64,000 bases of DNA. It comes from Enterobacter kobei. GTDB lineage: Bacteria; Pseudomonadota; Gammaproteobacteria; Enterobacterales; Enterobacteriaceae. Below, piece after piece: positions 8,830 through 17,897 of this stretch. The notes under the pieces are model-generated. The model did not search any database. It had not been told where the DNA came from and was given only the letters and a program-made list of their open reading frames with translations. A program made the position numbers and the translations under genes. Where the stretch lies: contig NZ_AP024590.1 in the NCBI RefSeq assembly GCF_018323985.1, positions 4,092,001 through 4,156,000 of the forward strand, given 5' to 3'. Within the stretch, counting starts at the first letter, position 1, and every line of letters starts with the position of its first letter.

Positions 8830-10617
8830 ATGACGTCCAGAACCTTTACGAAAAGTTGGGGGGCCGAATACACAGAGGCCAATGCCGTGCGTTTTCGTCT
8901 GTGGGCTTCCGGTCACTCCAGGGTAATGCTCCGGCTTTCCGGGGAAGACAAAGAAATGAATGCGGTCGGCGACGGCTGGTTTGAACTGACCGTGCCTGGC
9001 GTTGCGCCGGGTGCGGAGTACCAGTATGTCCTGCCCGACGGCATGGCCGTTCCGGATCCCGCCTCGCGCGCGCAGAAAGCCGATGTGAACGGCCCGTCGC
9101 TGGTCGTCGATCCGGCCCACTATGCCTGGCAGAACACCGACTGGCAGGGTCGCGCGTGGGAAGAAACCGTGGTGTACGAAATGCACATCGGCACCTTTAC
9201 ACCCGAGGGTACGTTCCGCGCTGCCATCGATAAACTGCCGTACCTCGCGCAGACCGGCATCACCATGATCGAAGTGCTGCCCGTTTCGCAATTTGGCGGC
9301 AATCGTGGCTGGGGCTATGACGGCGTGCTGCTGTACGCTCCGCATGCGGCCTATGGCTCGCCGGACGATTTCAAGGCGTTTATCGACGCCGCGCACGGTC
9401 ACGGGCTGTCTGTCGTGCTGGATATTGTGCTCAACCATTTCGGGCCGGAGGGCAACTATCTGCCGCTGCTGTCACCGGCGTTTTTCCATAAAGAGCGCCA
9501 TACGCCCTGGGGCGCAAGCATCGCCTATGACGTGGACGCCGCGCGCCGTTATATGCTGGAAGCCCCGCTCTACTGGCTGGAAGAGTACAACCTCGACGGC
9601 CTGCGGTTTGACGCCATCGATCAGATCGAAGACACCTCTGACAAGCATCTGCTGATCGAGATCGCCGAACGCATTCGCGAGCGCATCACCGATCGGCCCG
9701 TACACCTGACCACCGAAGACAGCCGTAACGTCACCTTCCTGCATCCGCGCGAAAAAGACGGTTCAGCGCCGCTGTTTACCGGCGAGTGGAACGACGATTT
9801 CCACAACGCCGTGCACGTCTTCGCTACCGGCGAAACGCATGCTTATTATCAGGATTTTGCCCGCGAACCAGAAAAACTGGTGGCCCGTACGCTGGCGGAA
9901 GGTTTTGCGTATCAGGGTGAGGTCTCTGCGCACTCCGGCGAGCCGCGCGGCGTGAAAAGCACCGACCAGCCGCCCACTGCTTTTGTCGATTTCATCCAGA
10001 ATCATGATCAGACCGGCAACCGTGCGCAGGGCGATCGTCTGATTACGCTGGCGGGAGCTGAACGCACCCGCGTGCTGCTGGCGATGCTGCTGCTATCGCC
10101 GCATATCCCGCTGCTGTTTATGGGCGAAGAGTACGGCGAAACCCATCCGTTCCTGTTCTTTACCGATTTTCATGGCGATCTGGCGAAAGCCGTCCGCGAA
10201 GGCCGCGCCAGAGAGTTTGAAGGGCATGCGGGTCATGAAGGGGAAAGCGTTCCGGATCCCAACGCTGAAGAAACCTTTGCGCGCTCGAAACTCGACTGGC
10301 AGAAGCTGGATACCCCGGAAGGTCAGGAGTGGCAAGCCTTTACCCAGGCACTGCTTGACGTACGTCAGCAGTACATCGTTCCGCTGCTGTTAACGGCGGG
10401 CGGCAACAGCGGCAAGGTGGTGGATACGGCTGAAGGTTATCTTGCCGTCACCTGGCGTTTCCCGCAGGGCACGCTCTCCCTTGCGCTGAATATCAGCGAT
10501 CGGCACCAGCCGTTGCCGGATCAACCCGGCGAGACCATCTATGTCTGGCGCTCCCCGGCGGCCGATCTGCCCCCTAATTCCATTATTGTCCGTCTTGCCC
10601 CGGGAGATGTATCGTGA
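8830..10617 (+). CDS. treZ: malto-oligosyltrehalose trehalohydrolase (TreZ)
   Basis: TreZ cleaves the alpha-1,4 bond next to the terminal trehalose unit of maltooligosyltrehalose and releases trehalose. The 595-residue protein has an N-terminal CBM48-like domain (about residues 1-105), then a GH13 barrel. Catalytic residues are visible: nucleophile Asp in LRFDAIDQI (about 260), acid/base Glu in HLTTEDSRN (about 296) and the third acid in QNHDQTGNRAQGD (about 392). The last motif is typical of TreZ and not of branching enzyme. Its TGA overlaps the treY GTG start by four bases, so the two genes are translationally coupled. No clear promoter was identified in the 253 bases to aidB. Confidence 0.93.
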   Translation: MTSRTFTKSWGAEYTEANAVRFRLWASGHSRVMLRLSGEDKEMNAVGDGWFELTVPGVAPGAEYQYVLPDGMAVPDPASRAQKADVNGPSLVVDPAHYAWQNTDWQGRAWEETVVYEMHIGTFTPEGTFRAAIDKLPYLAQTGITMIEVLPVSQFGGNRGWGYDGVLLYAPHAAYGSPDDFKAFIDAAHGHGLSVVLDIVLNHFGPEGNYLPLLSPAFFHKERHTPWGASIAYDVDAARRYMLEAPLYWLEEYNLDGLRFDAIDQIEDTSDKHLLIEIAERIRERITDRPVHLTTEDSRNVTFLHPREKDGSAPLFTGEWNDDFHNAVHVFATGETHAYYQDFAREPEKLVARTLAEGFAYQGEVSAHSGEPRGVKSTDQPPTAFVDFIQNHDQTGNRAQGDRLITLAGAERTRVLLAMLLLSPHIPLLFMGEEYGETHPFLFFTDFHGDLAKAVREGRAREFEGHAGHEGESVPDPNAEETFARSKLDWQKLDTPEGQEWQAFTQALLDVRQQYIVPLLLTAGGNSGKVVDTAEGYLAVTWRFPQGTLSLALNISDRHQPLPDQPGETIYVWRSPAADLPPNSIIVRLAPGDVS

Positions 10618-13133
10618 GTATCCCAACCTCGACTTACCGAATTCAGTTCCGCAACGGCATGACCTTTGATCGTGCCGCCGCGCTGGTGCCATATCTGAAA
10701 CGACTCGGCATCAGCCATCTGTATGCGTCCCCGGTATTTACCGCCACCAGCGGCTCGACCCACGGCTACGACGTGACCGATGCCAATGAAATCGATCCAA
10801 CCATTGGCGGGCGCGAAGGCTTTGACCGCATGGCGCAGGCGCTGAAAGCCGCCGGTCTGGGTCTGATCCTCGATATCGTACCGAATCACATGGCTGCCTC
10901 GCTGGAAAATCCCTGGTGGCGGGATGTGATCGAGCATGGTGAAGACAGCCGTTACGCGCGGCACTTCGACATCGACTGGTCACGCCGTCTGACCCTGCCG
11001 TTCCTCGGCGATACCTTTGAGGCGGTGCTGGCGAATGATGAGATCAGCGTCCAGCCCGATCCGAAAACCGGACGCCCGGCGCTGGCCTATTTCGACAACT
11101 TTTATCCACTGACGCCCGCCAGCTGGCAGGGGCGTGAGGCAGAGGTGCTGGCGCTGACCGACAAGGCGGACATCGCGGCGCTGCACGATCAGCAGCCGTG
11201 GCGGTTAATGTCCTGGCGCGATGCGCCGCGCGATCTCTCCTATCGCCGCTTCTTTGAGATCACCGGGCTGGCTGGCGTGCGCGTGGAAGACGACACCGTA
11301 TTTGATGATACCCACCGGCTGATCCTCGAACTGGTGCATTCCGGTGCGGTAGACGGGCTGCGGGTGGATCATGTGGATGGCCTTGCGGATCCGCAGGCCT
11401 ATCTGGCGCGTCTGCGTGAGACCGCAGGACCTGAGTGCTACATCACCGTCGAAAAAATCCTCGGCAAGGGCGAACATATTCCCGAAGACTGGCCGATCTC
11501 CGGCACCACCGGTTACGAGTTTATTGCCGCGCTCTCTGACGTGCTGGTGGATGACGATAAGCTGGATGCGCTGCGCCAGGCCTACGACGAGGCGGTCGGC
11601 AAACCGGTGGATATGAAAGCCGAACTGCGCGCCGCCAAGCTGCTGATGGTGGATCGTAATTTTGAAGGCGAATTCACCACCCTGCTGCGTCTGGCGATGG
11701 ACATTGCCGCCACGCAGCACCGCACGCTGGATGAAACGCTGGTGCGCGCCGCCCTGCGTGAGCTGCTGGTCGCCTTCCCGGTTTACCGCACCTATGGCAC
11801 CGCCAGCGGACTGCCGCAGGCCAGCCAGCAACTGCTGCAAAACGTGGTCGCGCGGGTAAAAAACAGCGATTACGCCCCGGATACGGAGGCGCTCGATTTC
11901 GTCGCGGCGATCCTTGCCAGCGACGAACCGGCCGCCGCCACCTTCCGCACCCGTTTCCAGCAGCTTACCGGCCCGCTGATGGCGAAGTCAGTGGAAGACA
12001 CGCTGTTCTTCCGGCAGCACATGGATCTGGCCCTTAACGAAGTGGGCGCTGAACCGCTGCCGCGCGTCTTCTCTCTTGATCGTTTCCACGCCGAGATGAA
12101 AACCCGCCTCGAACGGCAGCCGGATGCGTTGTCGGGCACCTCGACCCATGACACCAAACGCGGGGAAGATGCTCGTGCGCGGCTCTACTCCCTCACCGAA
12201 GCGCCGGACGACTGGGCGGCGCATGTCGTGCGCTGGCACCAGATGAACGACAGTAAAGTCACCGTGTTGTTTGATGGTCCGACGCCAAAGCCGGAGCTGG
12301 CGTGGATGCTGTATCAGGCGCTGGCGGGCGTCTGGCCGGTTACGCTGACGCCGCAGGACACCGCCGGTTTACAGGCGCTGGAAGAACGTTTTATCCCGTT
12401 TGTGGAAAAGGCGCTGCGCGAAGCGAAGCTGCGTACCGACTGGGCCGACAGCAATGACGTGTATGAGACCGTGGTGCTCGACTATGCCCGTCACCTGCTC
12501 TCACCGGATAACCAGGCGTTCCTTGAAGACTTTTACCAGACGCTGCAACCCTTCGTTCGCGCAGGTCTGGTCAACAGCCTGACCCAGACGGTGATCAAGC
12601 TCACCGCCCCTGGCGTGCCGGATATTTATCAGGGTAGCGAAACGCTCAACTTCAGCCTTGTCGATCCGGATAACCGTCGCGAACCGGACTTTGCCGCCCT
12701 GGAACAGCATCTGTTCAGCGATGACGAACCGGTACCCACCTCAGAGGCAGACTGGATGAGCGGCGCGCTCAAGCAGCAGGTGATCACCCATGTGCTGCAT
12801 TATCGTCAGCGTAAACCCGACCTGTTCCGCCGCGGTGACTATGTACCGCTGGCCGCCACGGGTGACAACGCCGATCACCTCATCGCTTTCGCCCGTCAGC
12901 AGGGCAATGATGCGCTGATCGTTATCGCGCCGCGCCTGGTGCTGCCGATGCAGCAGGCGAGCGATGCGCTAACCACACCACAGCGCTGGCCACAAACGGC
13001 AGTGACGCTGCCTGCGGCGCTGGCAAACCGTCGTTATCGCGATCTTCTGACCGGAGAGGAAGTCGTGCTGACTGACCAGATCCACCTTGAAAATGTTGAT
13101 TGCTGTTCGTCTGTCATATACGTAAGCCAATGA
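10614..13133 (+). CDS. treY: malto-oligosyltrehalose synthase (TreY)
   Basis: TreY isomerises the reducing-end alpha-1,4 linkage of a maltodextrin to alpha,alpha-1,1, making maltooligosyltrehalose for TreZ. The 839-residue protein starts with GTG at 10614 and shows the GH13_26 pattern: STYRIQFRNGMTF at the N-terminus, YASPVFTATSGSTHGYD, DIVPNHMA, nucleophile Asp in LRVDHVDGLADP (about 250) and Glu in ITVEKILGKGE (about 279). The long inserted helical region and the DTKRGEDARARL motif near residue 515 are also TreY hallmarks. It lies between treZ (four-base overlap) and treX (15-base gap). Confidence 0.94.
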   Translation: MSIPTSTYRIQFRNGMTFDRAAALVPYLKRLGISHLYASPVFTATSGSTHGYDVTDANEIDPTIGGREGFDRMAQALKAAGLGLILDIVPNHMAASLENPWWRDVIEHGEDSRYARHFDIDWSRRLTLPFLGDTFEAVLANDEISVQPDPKTGRPALAYFDNFYPLTPASWQGREAEVLALTDKADIAALHDQQPWRLMSWRDAPRDLSYRRFFEITGLAGVRVEDDTVFDDTHRLILELVHSGAVDGLRVDHVDGLADPQAYLARLRETAGPECYITVEKILGKGEHIPEDWPISGTTGYEFIAALSDVLVDDDKLDALRQAYDEAVGKPVDMKAELRAAKLLMVDRNFEGEFTTLLRLAMDIAATQHRTLDETLVRAALRELLVAFPVYRTYGTASGLPQASQQLLQNVVARVKNSDYAPDTEALDFVAAILASDEPAAATFRTRFQQLTGPLMAKSVEDTLFFRQHMDLALNEVGAEPLPRVFSLDRFHAEMKTRLERQPDALSGTSTHDTKRGEDARARLYSLTEAPDDWAAHVVRWHQMNDSKVTVLFDGPTPKPELAWMLYQALAGVWPVTLTPQDTAGLQALEERFIPFVEKALREAKLRTDWADSNDVYETVVLDYARHLLSPDNQAFLEDFYQTLQPFVRAGLVNSLTQTVIKLTAPGVPDIYQGSETLNFSLVDPDNRREPDFAALEQHLFSDDEPVPTSEADWMSGALKQQVITHVLHYRQRKPDLFRRGDYVPLAATGDNADHLIAFARQQGNDALIVIAPRLVLPMQQASDALTTPQRWPQTAVTLPAALANRRYRDLLTGEEVVLTDQIHLENVDCCSSVIYVSQ

Positions 13134-13148
13134 GTTATGAGGGAATAA

Positions 13149-15224
13149 ATGTCTGATAATAATAGTTTTGAGATTCTGGCGGGAACCAGCGAACGGCTTG
13201 GCGCCAATTTTGATGGTGAGGGTGTCAACTTTGCCCTTTTCTCTGCACACGCAGAACGCGTTGAACTCTGTCTGTTCGATCAGGACGGGAAAACCGAGAT
13301 CGCCCGTCTGGATCTGCCGGAGTATACGCATGAAATCTGGCACGGTTACGTGCCGGGTCTGCAACCGGGCGCGCTCTATGGCTATCGCGTCTATGGCCCG
13401 TACGATCCGGAAAACGGTCACCGCTTTAACCCTAACAAACTGCTGCTCGACCCTTATGCCCGTGAGCTGGCAGGCGATATCGAATGGAACGACGCGCATT
13501 TTGCCTACGAGCTGCTGCATGAAGACAAAGATCTGACGTTTGATACGCAGGACAGCGCGCCCTTTACGCCGAAATGCCGGGTCATCGATCCTAATGAATT
13601 TGACTGGCATGATGAGAACCGCCCGAACATTCCGTGGTCGCATACGGTGCTCTATGAAACTCATGTGAAAGGTTTCACGCAGCTGAATTCGGCTATTCCG
13701 GAAGAACTGCGCGGCACCTATGAAGGCATGGGCCATCCGGCGACGGTGGAGTACATCAAAAGCCTCGGCGTGACCTCCGTGGAACTGCTGCCGGTGCACT
13801 GGTTCCCGGACGATCAGCATCTGCTGGATAAGGGACTGAAGAACTTCTGGGGCTATAACACCCTCGGCTTCTTCGCGCCTGCCTCGCGCTATTTCGGCCC
13901 GAACGGTATTCAGGGCTTCCGTAACATGGTGCGCGCCTACCACGATGCGGGCATCGAGGTGATCCTGGATGTGGTGTACAACCACACGGCAGAGGGCAAT
14001 GAACTCGGCCCGACGCTCTCCTTTAAGGGCATCGATAACTTCTCTTATTACCGCACCATGCCGGACCAGCATCGTTATTACATCAACGATACCGGCACCG
14101 GTAATACGGTAAACACCTCGCACCCGCGCGTATTGCAGATGATCATGGATTCCCTGCGTTACTGGGCGGAATCAATGCATATCGACGGTTTTCGCTTCGA
14201 CTTAGGCACTATTCTTGGCCGTGAGCCGGAAGGCTTTGACCAGCGCGGCGGCTTTTTTGACGCCATTATGCAGGATCCTGTGCTGTCGAAACTGAAGCTG
14301 ATCGGTGAGCCGTGGGACATCGGACCGGGTGGCTATCAGGTGGGCGGTTTCCCGCCGGGCTGGGCGGAATGGAACGATAAATACCGCGATACGGTGCGTG
14401 AGTACTGGAAAGGCGTCAACGTCTCCACCGACTTTGCCGCGCGTCTGTTAGGCTCCGGCGATATTTACGATCTGCGTGGCCGCCGTCCGTGGGCGAGCGT
14501 CAACTTTATCACCGCTCACGATGGCTTCACGCTCAACGACCTGGTGTCCTATAACGAGAAGCACAACGACGAGAACGGCGAAGACAACAACGACGGTCAT
14601 AACGATAATCGCTCCTATAACTACGGTGCGGAAGGCCCGACGGACGACGAAGGCATCAACAACGTGCGTGAACGTCAGAAGCGTAACTTCCTGACCACGC
14701 TGTTCCTGTCCCACGGTTCCCCGATGCTGCTGGCAGGGGATGAGTTTGGCCGTAGCCAGATGGGTAACAATAACGGCTACTGCCAGGACAGCGAAATCTC
14801 CTGGGTGCACTGGGACAATTTGCCGGAAAGCAGCGAGGCGTTGCGCGAGTTCACCCGTCAGTTGATCAAGATGCGTGCGAAGCAGCCGCTGCTGCGCCGT
14901 GAAAGCTGGCGCGACGGCACGGAGATCAAGTGGTTCAACGCTGGCGGCGGTTATCAGCAGCCAGAGCAGTGGGATGAAGGCTCAACGCTGGGCGTCTCAC
15001 TGACCCGCCACGATTTGCAGGACGAAGAAGGGCTGTGGCATGAAGTGCTGGTGCTGTTCAACCCGTTCGAGGGCAACGTCCCCTTCCTGATCCCGCAGTC
15101 CACGGATGAGGGCTGGATGCTGGAACTGACGACGTCTGATACCGCCAAACGTGGGCTGATCATTACCAAAGAGAAAGAGTTCGAGCTGGAAGGCCGCAGT
15201 ATCGCGCTGTTCAGAAGACCGTAA
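13149..15224 (+). CDS. treX: glycogen debranching enzyme, TreX/GlgX type
   Basis: This enzyme hydrolyses alpha-1,6 branch points in glycogen and maltodextrin and so supplies linear chains to TreY. The 691-residue protein has an N-terminal CBM48 domain (about 1-140) and a GH13 isoamylase-type barrel. Nucleophile Asp lies in IDGFRFDLGTILGRE (about 350), acid/base Glu in LIGEPWDIGPGGYQVG (about 386) and the third acid in FITAHDGFTLNDLVSYN (about 456), followed by an Asn/Asp-rich loop. It is longer than E. coli GlgX (657) and sits with treZ and treY, not in a glg operon, so treX is the better name; glgX is the alternative. Confidence 0.9.
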   Translation: MSDNNSFEILAGTSERLGANFDGEGVNFALFSAHAERVELCLFDQDGKTEIARLDLPEYTHEIWHGYVPGLQPGALYGYRVYGPYDPENGHRFNPNKLLLDPYARELAGDIEWNDAHFAYELLHEDKDLTFDTQDSAPFTPKCRVIDPNEFDWHDENRPNIPWSHTVLYETHVKGFTQLNSAIPEELRGTYEGMGHPATVEYIKSLGVTSVELLPVHWFPDDQHLLDKGLKNFWGYNTLGFFAPASRYFGPNGIQGFRNMVRAYHDAGIEVILDVVYNHTAEGNELGPTLSFKGIDNFSYYRTMPDQHRYYINDTGTGNTVNTSHPRVLQMIMDSLRYWAESMHIDGFRFDLGTILGREPEGFDQRGGFFDAIMQDPVLSKLKLIGEPWDIGPGGYQVGGFPPGWAEWNDKYRDTVREYWKGVNVSTDFAARLLGSGDIYDLRGRRPWASVNFITAHDGFTLNDLVSYNEKHNDENGEDNNDGHNDNRSYNYGAEGPTDDEGINNVRERQKRNFLTTLFLSHGSPMLLAGDEFGRSQMGNNNGYCQDSEISWVHWDNLPESSEALREFTRQLIKMRAKQPLLRRESWRDGTEIKWFNAGGGYQQPEQWDEGSTLGVSLTRHDLQDEEGLWHEVLVLFNPFEGNVPFLIPQSTDEGWMLELTTSDTAKRGLIITKEKEFELEGRSIALFRRP

Positions 15225-15242
15225 AGCGGGTTGCCGTGATAA

Positions 15243-15272
15243 AAAAAGGGCCATCATCTGATGGCCCTTTTT
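15243..15272. terminator. Bidirectional terminator between treX and rlmB
   Basis: The stem GGGCCATCA/TGATGGCCC with a two-base loop is flanked by seven As on the left and five Ts on the right. It can therefore stop both treX (rightwards) and rlmB (leftwards). Confidence 0.9.
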
Positions 15273-15287
15273 ATTGTCCGTCGACCG

Positions 15288-16019
15288 TTAACCGCGCTGG
15301 CGTACTGCTTCGAACAGGCAGATACCGGTCGCTACCGATACGTTCAGCGAGGAGACGCTGCCCGCCATCGGAATGCTGATCAGCTCATCGCAGTGCTCGC
15401 GGGTCAGGCGACGCATACCCTCGCCTTCTGCCCCCATCACCAGCGCCATCGCGCCGGTCATTTTGCTCTGGAACAGCGTGTGATCGGCTTCGCCCGCCGT
15501 ACCAACGATCCAGATATTCTCTTCCTGCAATACGCGCATGGTGCGCGCCAGGTTGGTGACGCGGATCAGCGGCACGTTTTCGGCAGCGCCACAGGCAACT
15601 TTTTTCGCCGTCGCATTGAGCTGCGCGGAACGGTCTTTCGGTACGATGACCGCATGGACGCCCGCCGCATCGGCGCTGCGCAGGCAGGCCCCGAGGTTAT
15701 GCGGATCGGTAACGCCATCGAGGATCAGGAAGAATGGCTTATCCAGGCTTGCGATCAGATCCGGCAGATCGTTTTCCTGATACTGACGCCCCGGCTTCAC
15801 GCGCGCAATGATCCCCTGGTGGACCGCGCCTTCGCTTTTTTCGTCCAGAAACTGACGGGAGGCGACCTGCACCGGAACGCCCTGCGCTTCCAGCGCATGG
15901 ATCAGCGGCATCAGGCGCTTGTCTTCGCGGCCTTTCAGAATAAAGACTTCCTGAAAGCGCTCAGGGGCGCGTTCCAGCAGTGCCTGCACCGCGTGGATGC
16001 CATAAATCATTTCACTCAT
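15288..16019 (-). CDS. rlmB: 23S rRNA (guanosine-2251-2'-O)-methyltransferase (RlmB)
   Basis: RlmB methylates the ribose of G2251 in the peptidyl-transferase centre of 23S rRNA, using S-adenosylmethionine. The 243 residues equal the E. coli length. There is an N-terminal substrate-binding domain, then the SPOUT knot with LDGVTDPHNLGACLRSADAAG spread over about residues 100-120, VMGAEGEGMRRLT and IPMAGSVSSLNVSVA. In E. coli rlmB directly follows rnr and is cotranscribed with it. Here eleven unrelated genes and a terminator lie between them, so expression must come from the inserted operon or from a local promoter (TATAAT at 16060-16065 on the minus strand). Confidence 0.96.
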   Translation of the reverse strand: MSEMIYGIHAVQALLERAPERFQEVFILKGREDKRLMPLIHALEAQGVPVQVASRQFLDEKSEGAVHQGIIARVKPGRQYQENDLPDLIASLDKPFFLILDGVTDPHNLGACLRSADAAGVHAVIVPKDRSAQLNATAKKVACGAAENVPLIRVTNLARTMRVLQEENIWIVGTAGEADHTLFQSKMTGAMALVMGAEGEGMRRLTREHCDELISIPMAGSVSSLNVSVATGICLFEAVRQRG

Positions 16020-16059
16020 GAAGGGTACTCAGTAGAGGTTAAAAGGGTGTTTCCCGCCC

Positions 16060-16065
16060 ATTATA
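16060..16065 (-). promoter_or_regulatory. Possible -10 element for rlmB
   Basis: On the minus strand a perfect TATAAT lies about 41 bases before the rlmB start. No good -35 hexamer is found at 16-18 bases, so the promoter is only a suggestion. It would make rlmB independent of the upstream transporter operon. Confidence 0.35.
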
Positions 16066-16095
16066 ACTCACCATACCCCCAGGCGTCCTTCCCCG

Positions 16096-16905
16096 TTACG
16101 CATTCACTGTCGCAGGAAGCCGCTTTTTTTCTGCGGGATGCGCAGGCAATATCGCCGCCAGCAACCAGCGCGTGTACTCATGCTGCGGATGGGCAAAAAG
16201 CTGCGCGCTGCTCGCCTCTTCCACCAGTTGTCCGCGATACATCACGCCGACCCGATCTGCCACATGGCGCACCACATTGAGATCGTGAGAAATAAACAAA
16301 TACGCGAGGCCATAGTCGCGCTGCAAATCCATCAGCAGATTCAGCACCTGCGACTGAATGGAAACGTCCAGCGCCGATACCGGCTCATCGCAGATGATCA
16401 GCTTCGGACGCAGGATCAGCGCCCGCGCAATGCCGATACGCTGGCGCTGTCCGCCTGAAAACCCCTGCGGATAGCGTCCGGCATCCTGCGCCTGCAAACC
16501 GACCTGTTCCAGCATTGCTGCCACCGCTTTTTTACGACGCTGCGCATCGCGTTCGCCGTGAATGATCAATGGCTCCTCAATGCTGTAGCCAATGGTGCGC
16601 TTTGGATCAAGCGTGGAGAGCGGATCCTGGAAGATCATCTGAATGTCTTTGCGCACGCTACGCCATCCGGCGGCGCTGAGATCCAGCAGCGACTGGCCGT
16701 TGAAATCCACCCGCCCGCCGGAGGCTGGCGTTAAGCCGAGAATGGTGCGCCCGGTGGTGCTTTTACCGCTGCCGGATTCGCCGACCAGCGCGTAGGTTTC
16801 CCCGGCATGAATGTTAAAACTGACGTCCTGCACCGCCTGCACGCTGTGCCCGCGGCGGGTAAAGGTTTTGGACAAATGCTGTACGTTCAGCAACGGCTGA
16901 TTCAT
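16096..16905 (-). CDS. dipeptide/oligopeptide-type ABC transporter ATP-binding protein (DppF/OppF-like)
   Basis: The second of two ATPases of a peptide-class importer. The 269-residue protein starts at MNQPLLNVQHLSK (16905), whose ATG overlaps the TGA of the preceding ATPase in an ATGA. Walker A GESGSGKST (about residue 44), signature SGGQRQRIGIARAL (about 150) and Walker B LIICDEP are intact. It is shorter than DppF (about 334) and lacks the C-terminal cysteine-containing tail seen in its partner. It is the last gene of the inserted minus-strand block and lies 76 bases before rlmB. Confidence 0.9.
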   Translation of the reverse strand: MNQPLLNVQHLSKTFTRRGHSVQAVQDVSFNIHAGETYALVGESGSGKSTTGRTILGLTPASGGRVDFNGQSLLDLSAAGWRSVRKDIQMIFQDPLSTLDPKRTIGYSIEEPLIIHGERDAQRRKKAVAAMLEQVGLQAQDAGRYPQGFSGGQRQRIGIARALILRPKLIICDEPVSALDVSIQSQVLNLLMDLQRDYGLAYLFISHDLNVVRHVADRVGVMYRGQLVEEASSAQLFAHPQHEYTRWLLAAILPAHPAEKKRLPATVNA

Positions 16906-17897
16906 GGCATGACTCCCGTTTCTTCTGCGCGCCAGCAGCGCACCTGATGACCGTGACCGCCGAGCGGGCGCAGCTGCGGCGGCTGCGCCCGGCAGGTGGC
17001 GGTCGCCAGCGGACAGCGATCGGCAAAGGTACAGCCGCCCGGCAGCGCATCCAGCGCCGGGACGCTGCCGCGGATCTCCTCCAGCCGGGTCTTCGGCGTA
17101 TGGGACAGCGAGGGCCGCGCCGCCAGCAGCGCACGGGTATAGGGATGGCGGGGATTTTCGAACAGCGTCATCACATCCGTTTCCTCCACCACCTGCCCGG
17201 CGTAGAGCACCACCACGCGCTGACACAGCCGCGCCACCACGCTCAGATCGTGAGTGATAAAGATGATCCCCATTCCGCTCTGCTGTTTGATGTCGTCCAG
17301 CAGTTGCAGGATTTGCGCCTGAATAGTGGCGTCCAGCGCGGTGGTCGGCTCATCGGCAATCAGCAGCGACGGCGCGCTGGCGATGGCCATGGCGATCATC
17401 ACCCGCTGGCGCATGCCGCCGGAAAGTTCATGGGGATAAGCATTTACGCAGCGGGCGGCATCAGCAATGCCCACCTGCTCCAGCAGGTGCAGCCGTTTTT
17501 CATGGCGCTGCGCCCGGTTTAACGTGGTGTGCAGCTTCAGGCTTTCTTCAATTTGAAAACCAATCGTCAGCACCGGATTCAGGCTGGAGAGCGGATCCTG
17601 GAAAATCATCGCCATCTCGCCGCCGCTGCGCCGACGACGTGCCGTTGCCGGGAGCGTGTCGAGGCGTTGGCCGCCGAGGACGATTTCACCGTCGGTGCGG
17701 CTGGTGCGCGGGGACAATAGCCCCATCAGCGCCTGTGCGGTGACGCTTTTCCCGCAGCCGGATTCACCGATGATGCCCAGCGTTTCATGATGATGCACGG
17801 TAAAGGAGACGCCGCGCACCGGGGCCACCACGCCCTGCGGCGTGGCGAAATTCACCCGCAAATCTTTGACGCTTAACAGCGGCGGCGGATTAACCAT
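16902..17897 (-). CDS. dipeptide/oligopeptide-type ABC transporter ATP-binding protein (DppD/OppD-like)
   Basis: The first ATPase of the peptide-class importer, 331 residues, close to DppD length. Walker A GESGCGKS (about residue 40), signature LSGGMRQRVMIAMA, Walker B LLIADEP and the H-loop FITHDLSVV are present. A C-terminal oligopeptide-transporter extension carries the cysteine pattern CTFADRCPLATATC plus a later RCW; in DppD-type ATPases this tail can bind an iron-sulfur cluster. It overlaps the permease gene upstream by eight bases and the next ATPase gene by four, so translation of the set is coupled. Confidence 0.92.
   Translation of the reverse strand: MVNPPPLLSVKDLRVNFATPQGVVAPVRGVSFTVHHHETLGIIGESGCGKSVTAQALMGLLSPRTSRTDGEIVLGGQRLDTLPATARRRRSGGEMAMIFQDPLSSLNPVLTIGFQIEESLKLHTTLNRAQRHEKRLHLLEQVGIADAARCVNAYPHELSGGMRQRVMIAMAIASAPSLLIADEPTTALDATIQAQILQLLDDIKQQSGMGIIFITHDLSVVARLCQRVVVLYAGQVVEETDVMTLFENPRHPYTRALLAARPSLSHTPKTRLEEIRGSVPALDALPGGCTFADRCPLATATCRAQPPQLRPLGGHGHQVRCWRAEETGVMP

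Noticed and set aside
8830..10617. Annotation as glycogen branching enzyme GlgB
   Set aside because: The TreZ-specific active-site context, the coupling to treY and the shorter length favour trehalohydrolase.
12969..14123. A 384-codon open frame on the minus strand across the treY-treX junction
   Set aside because: It lies opposite two clearly coding genes and has no domain features.
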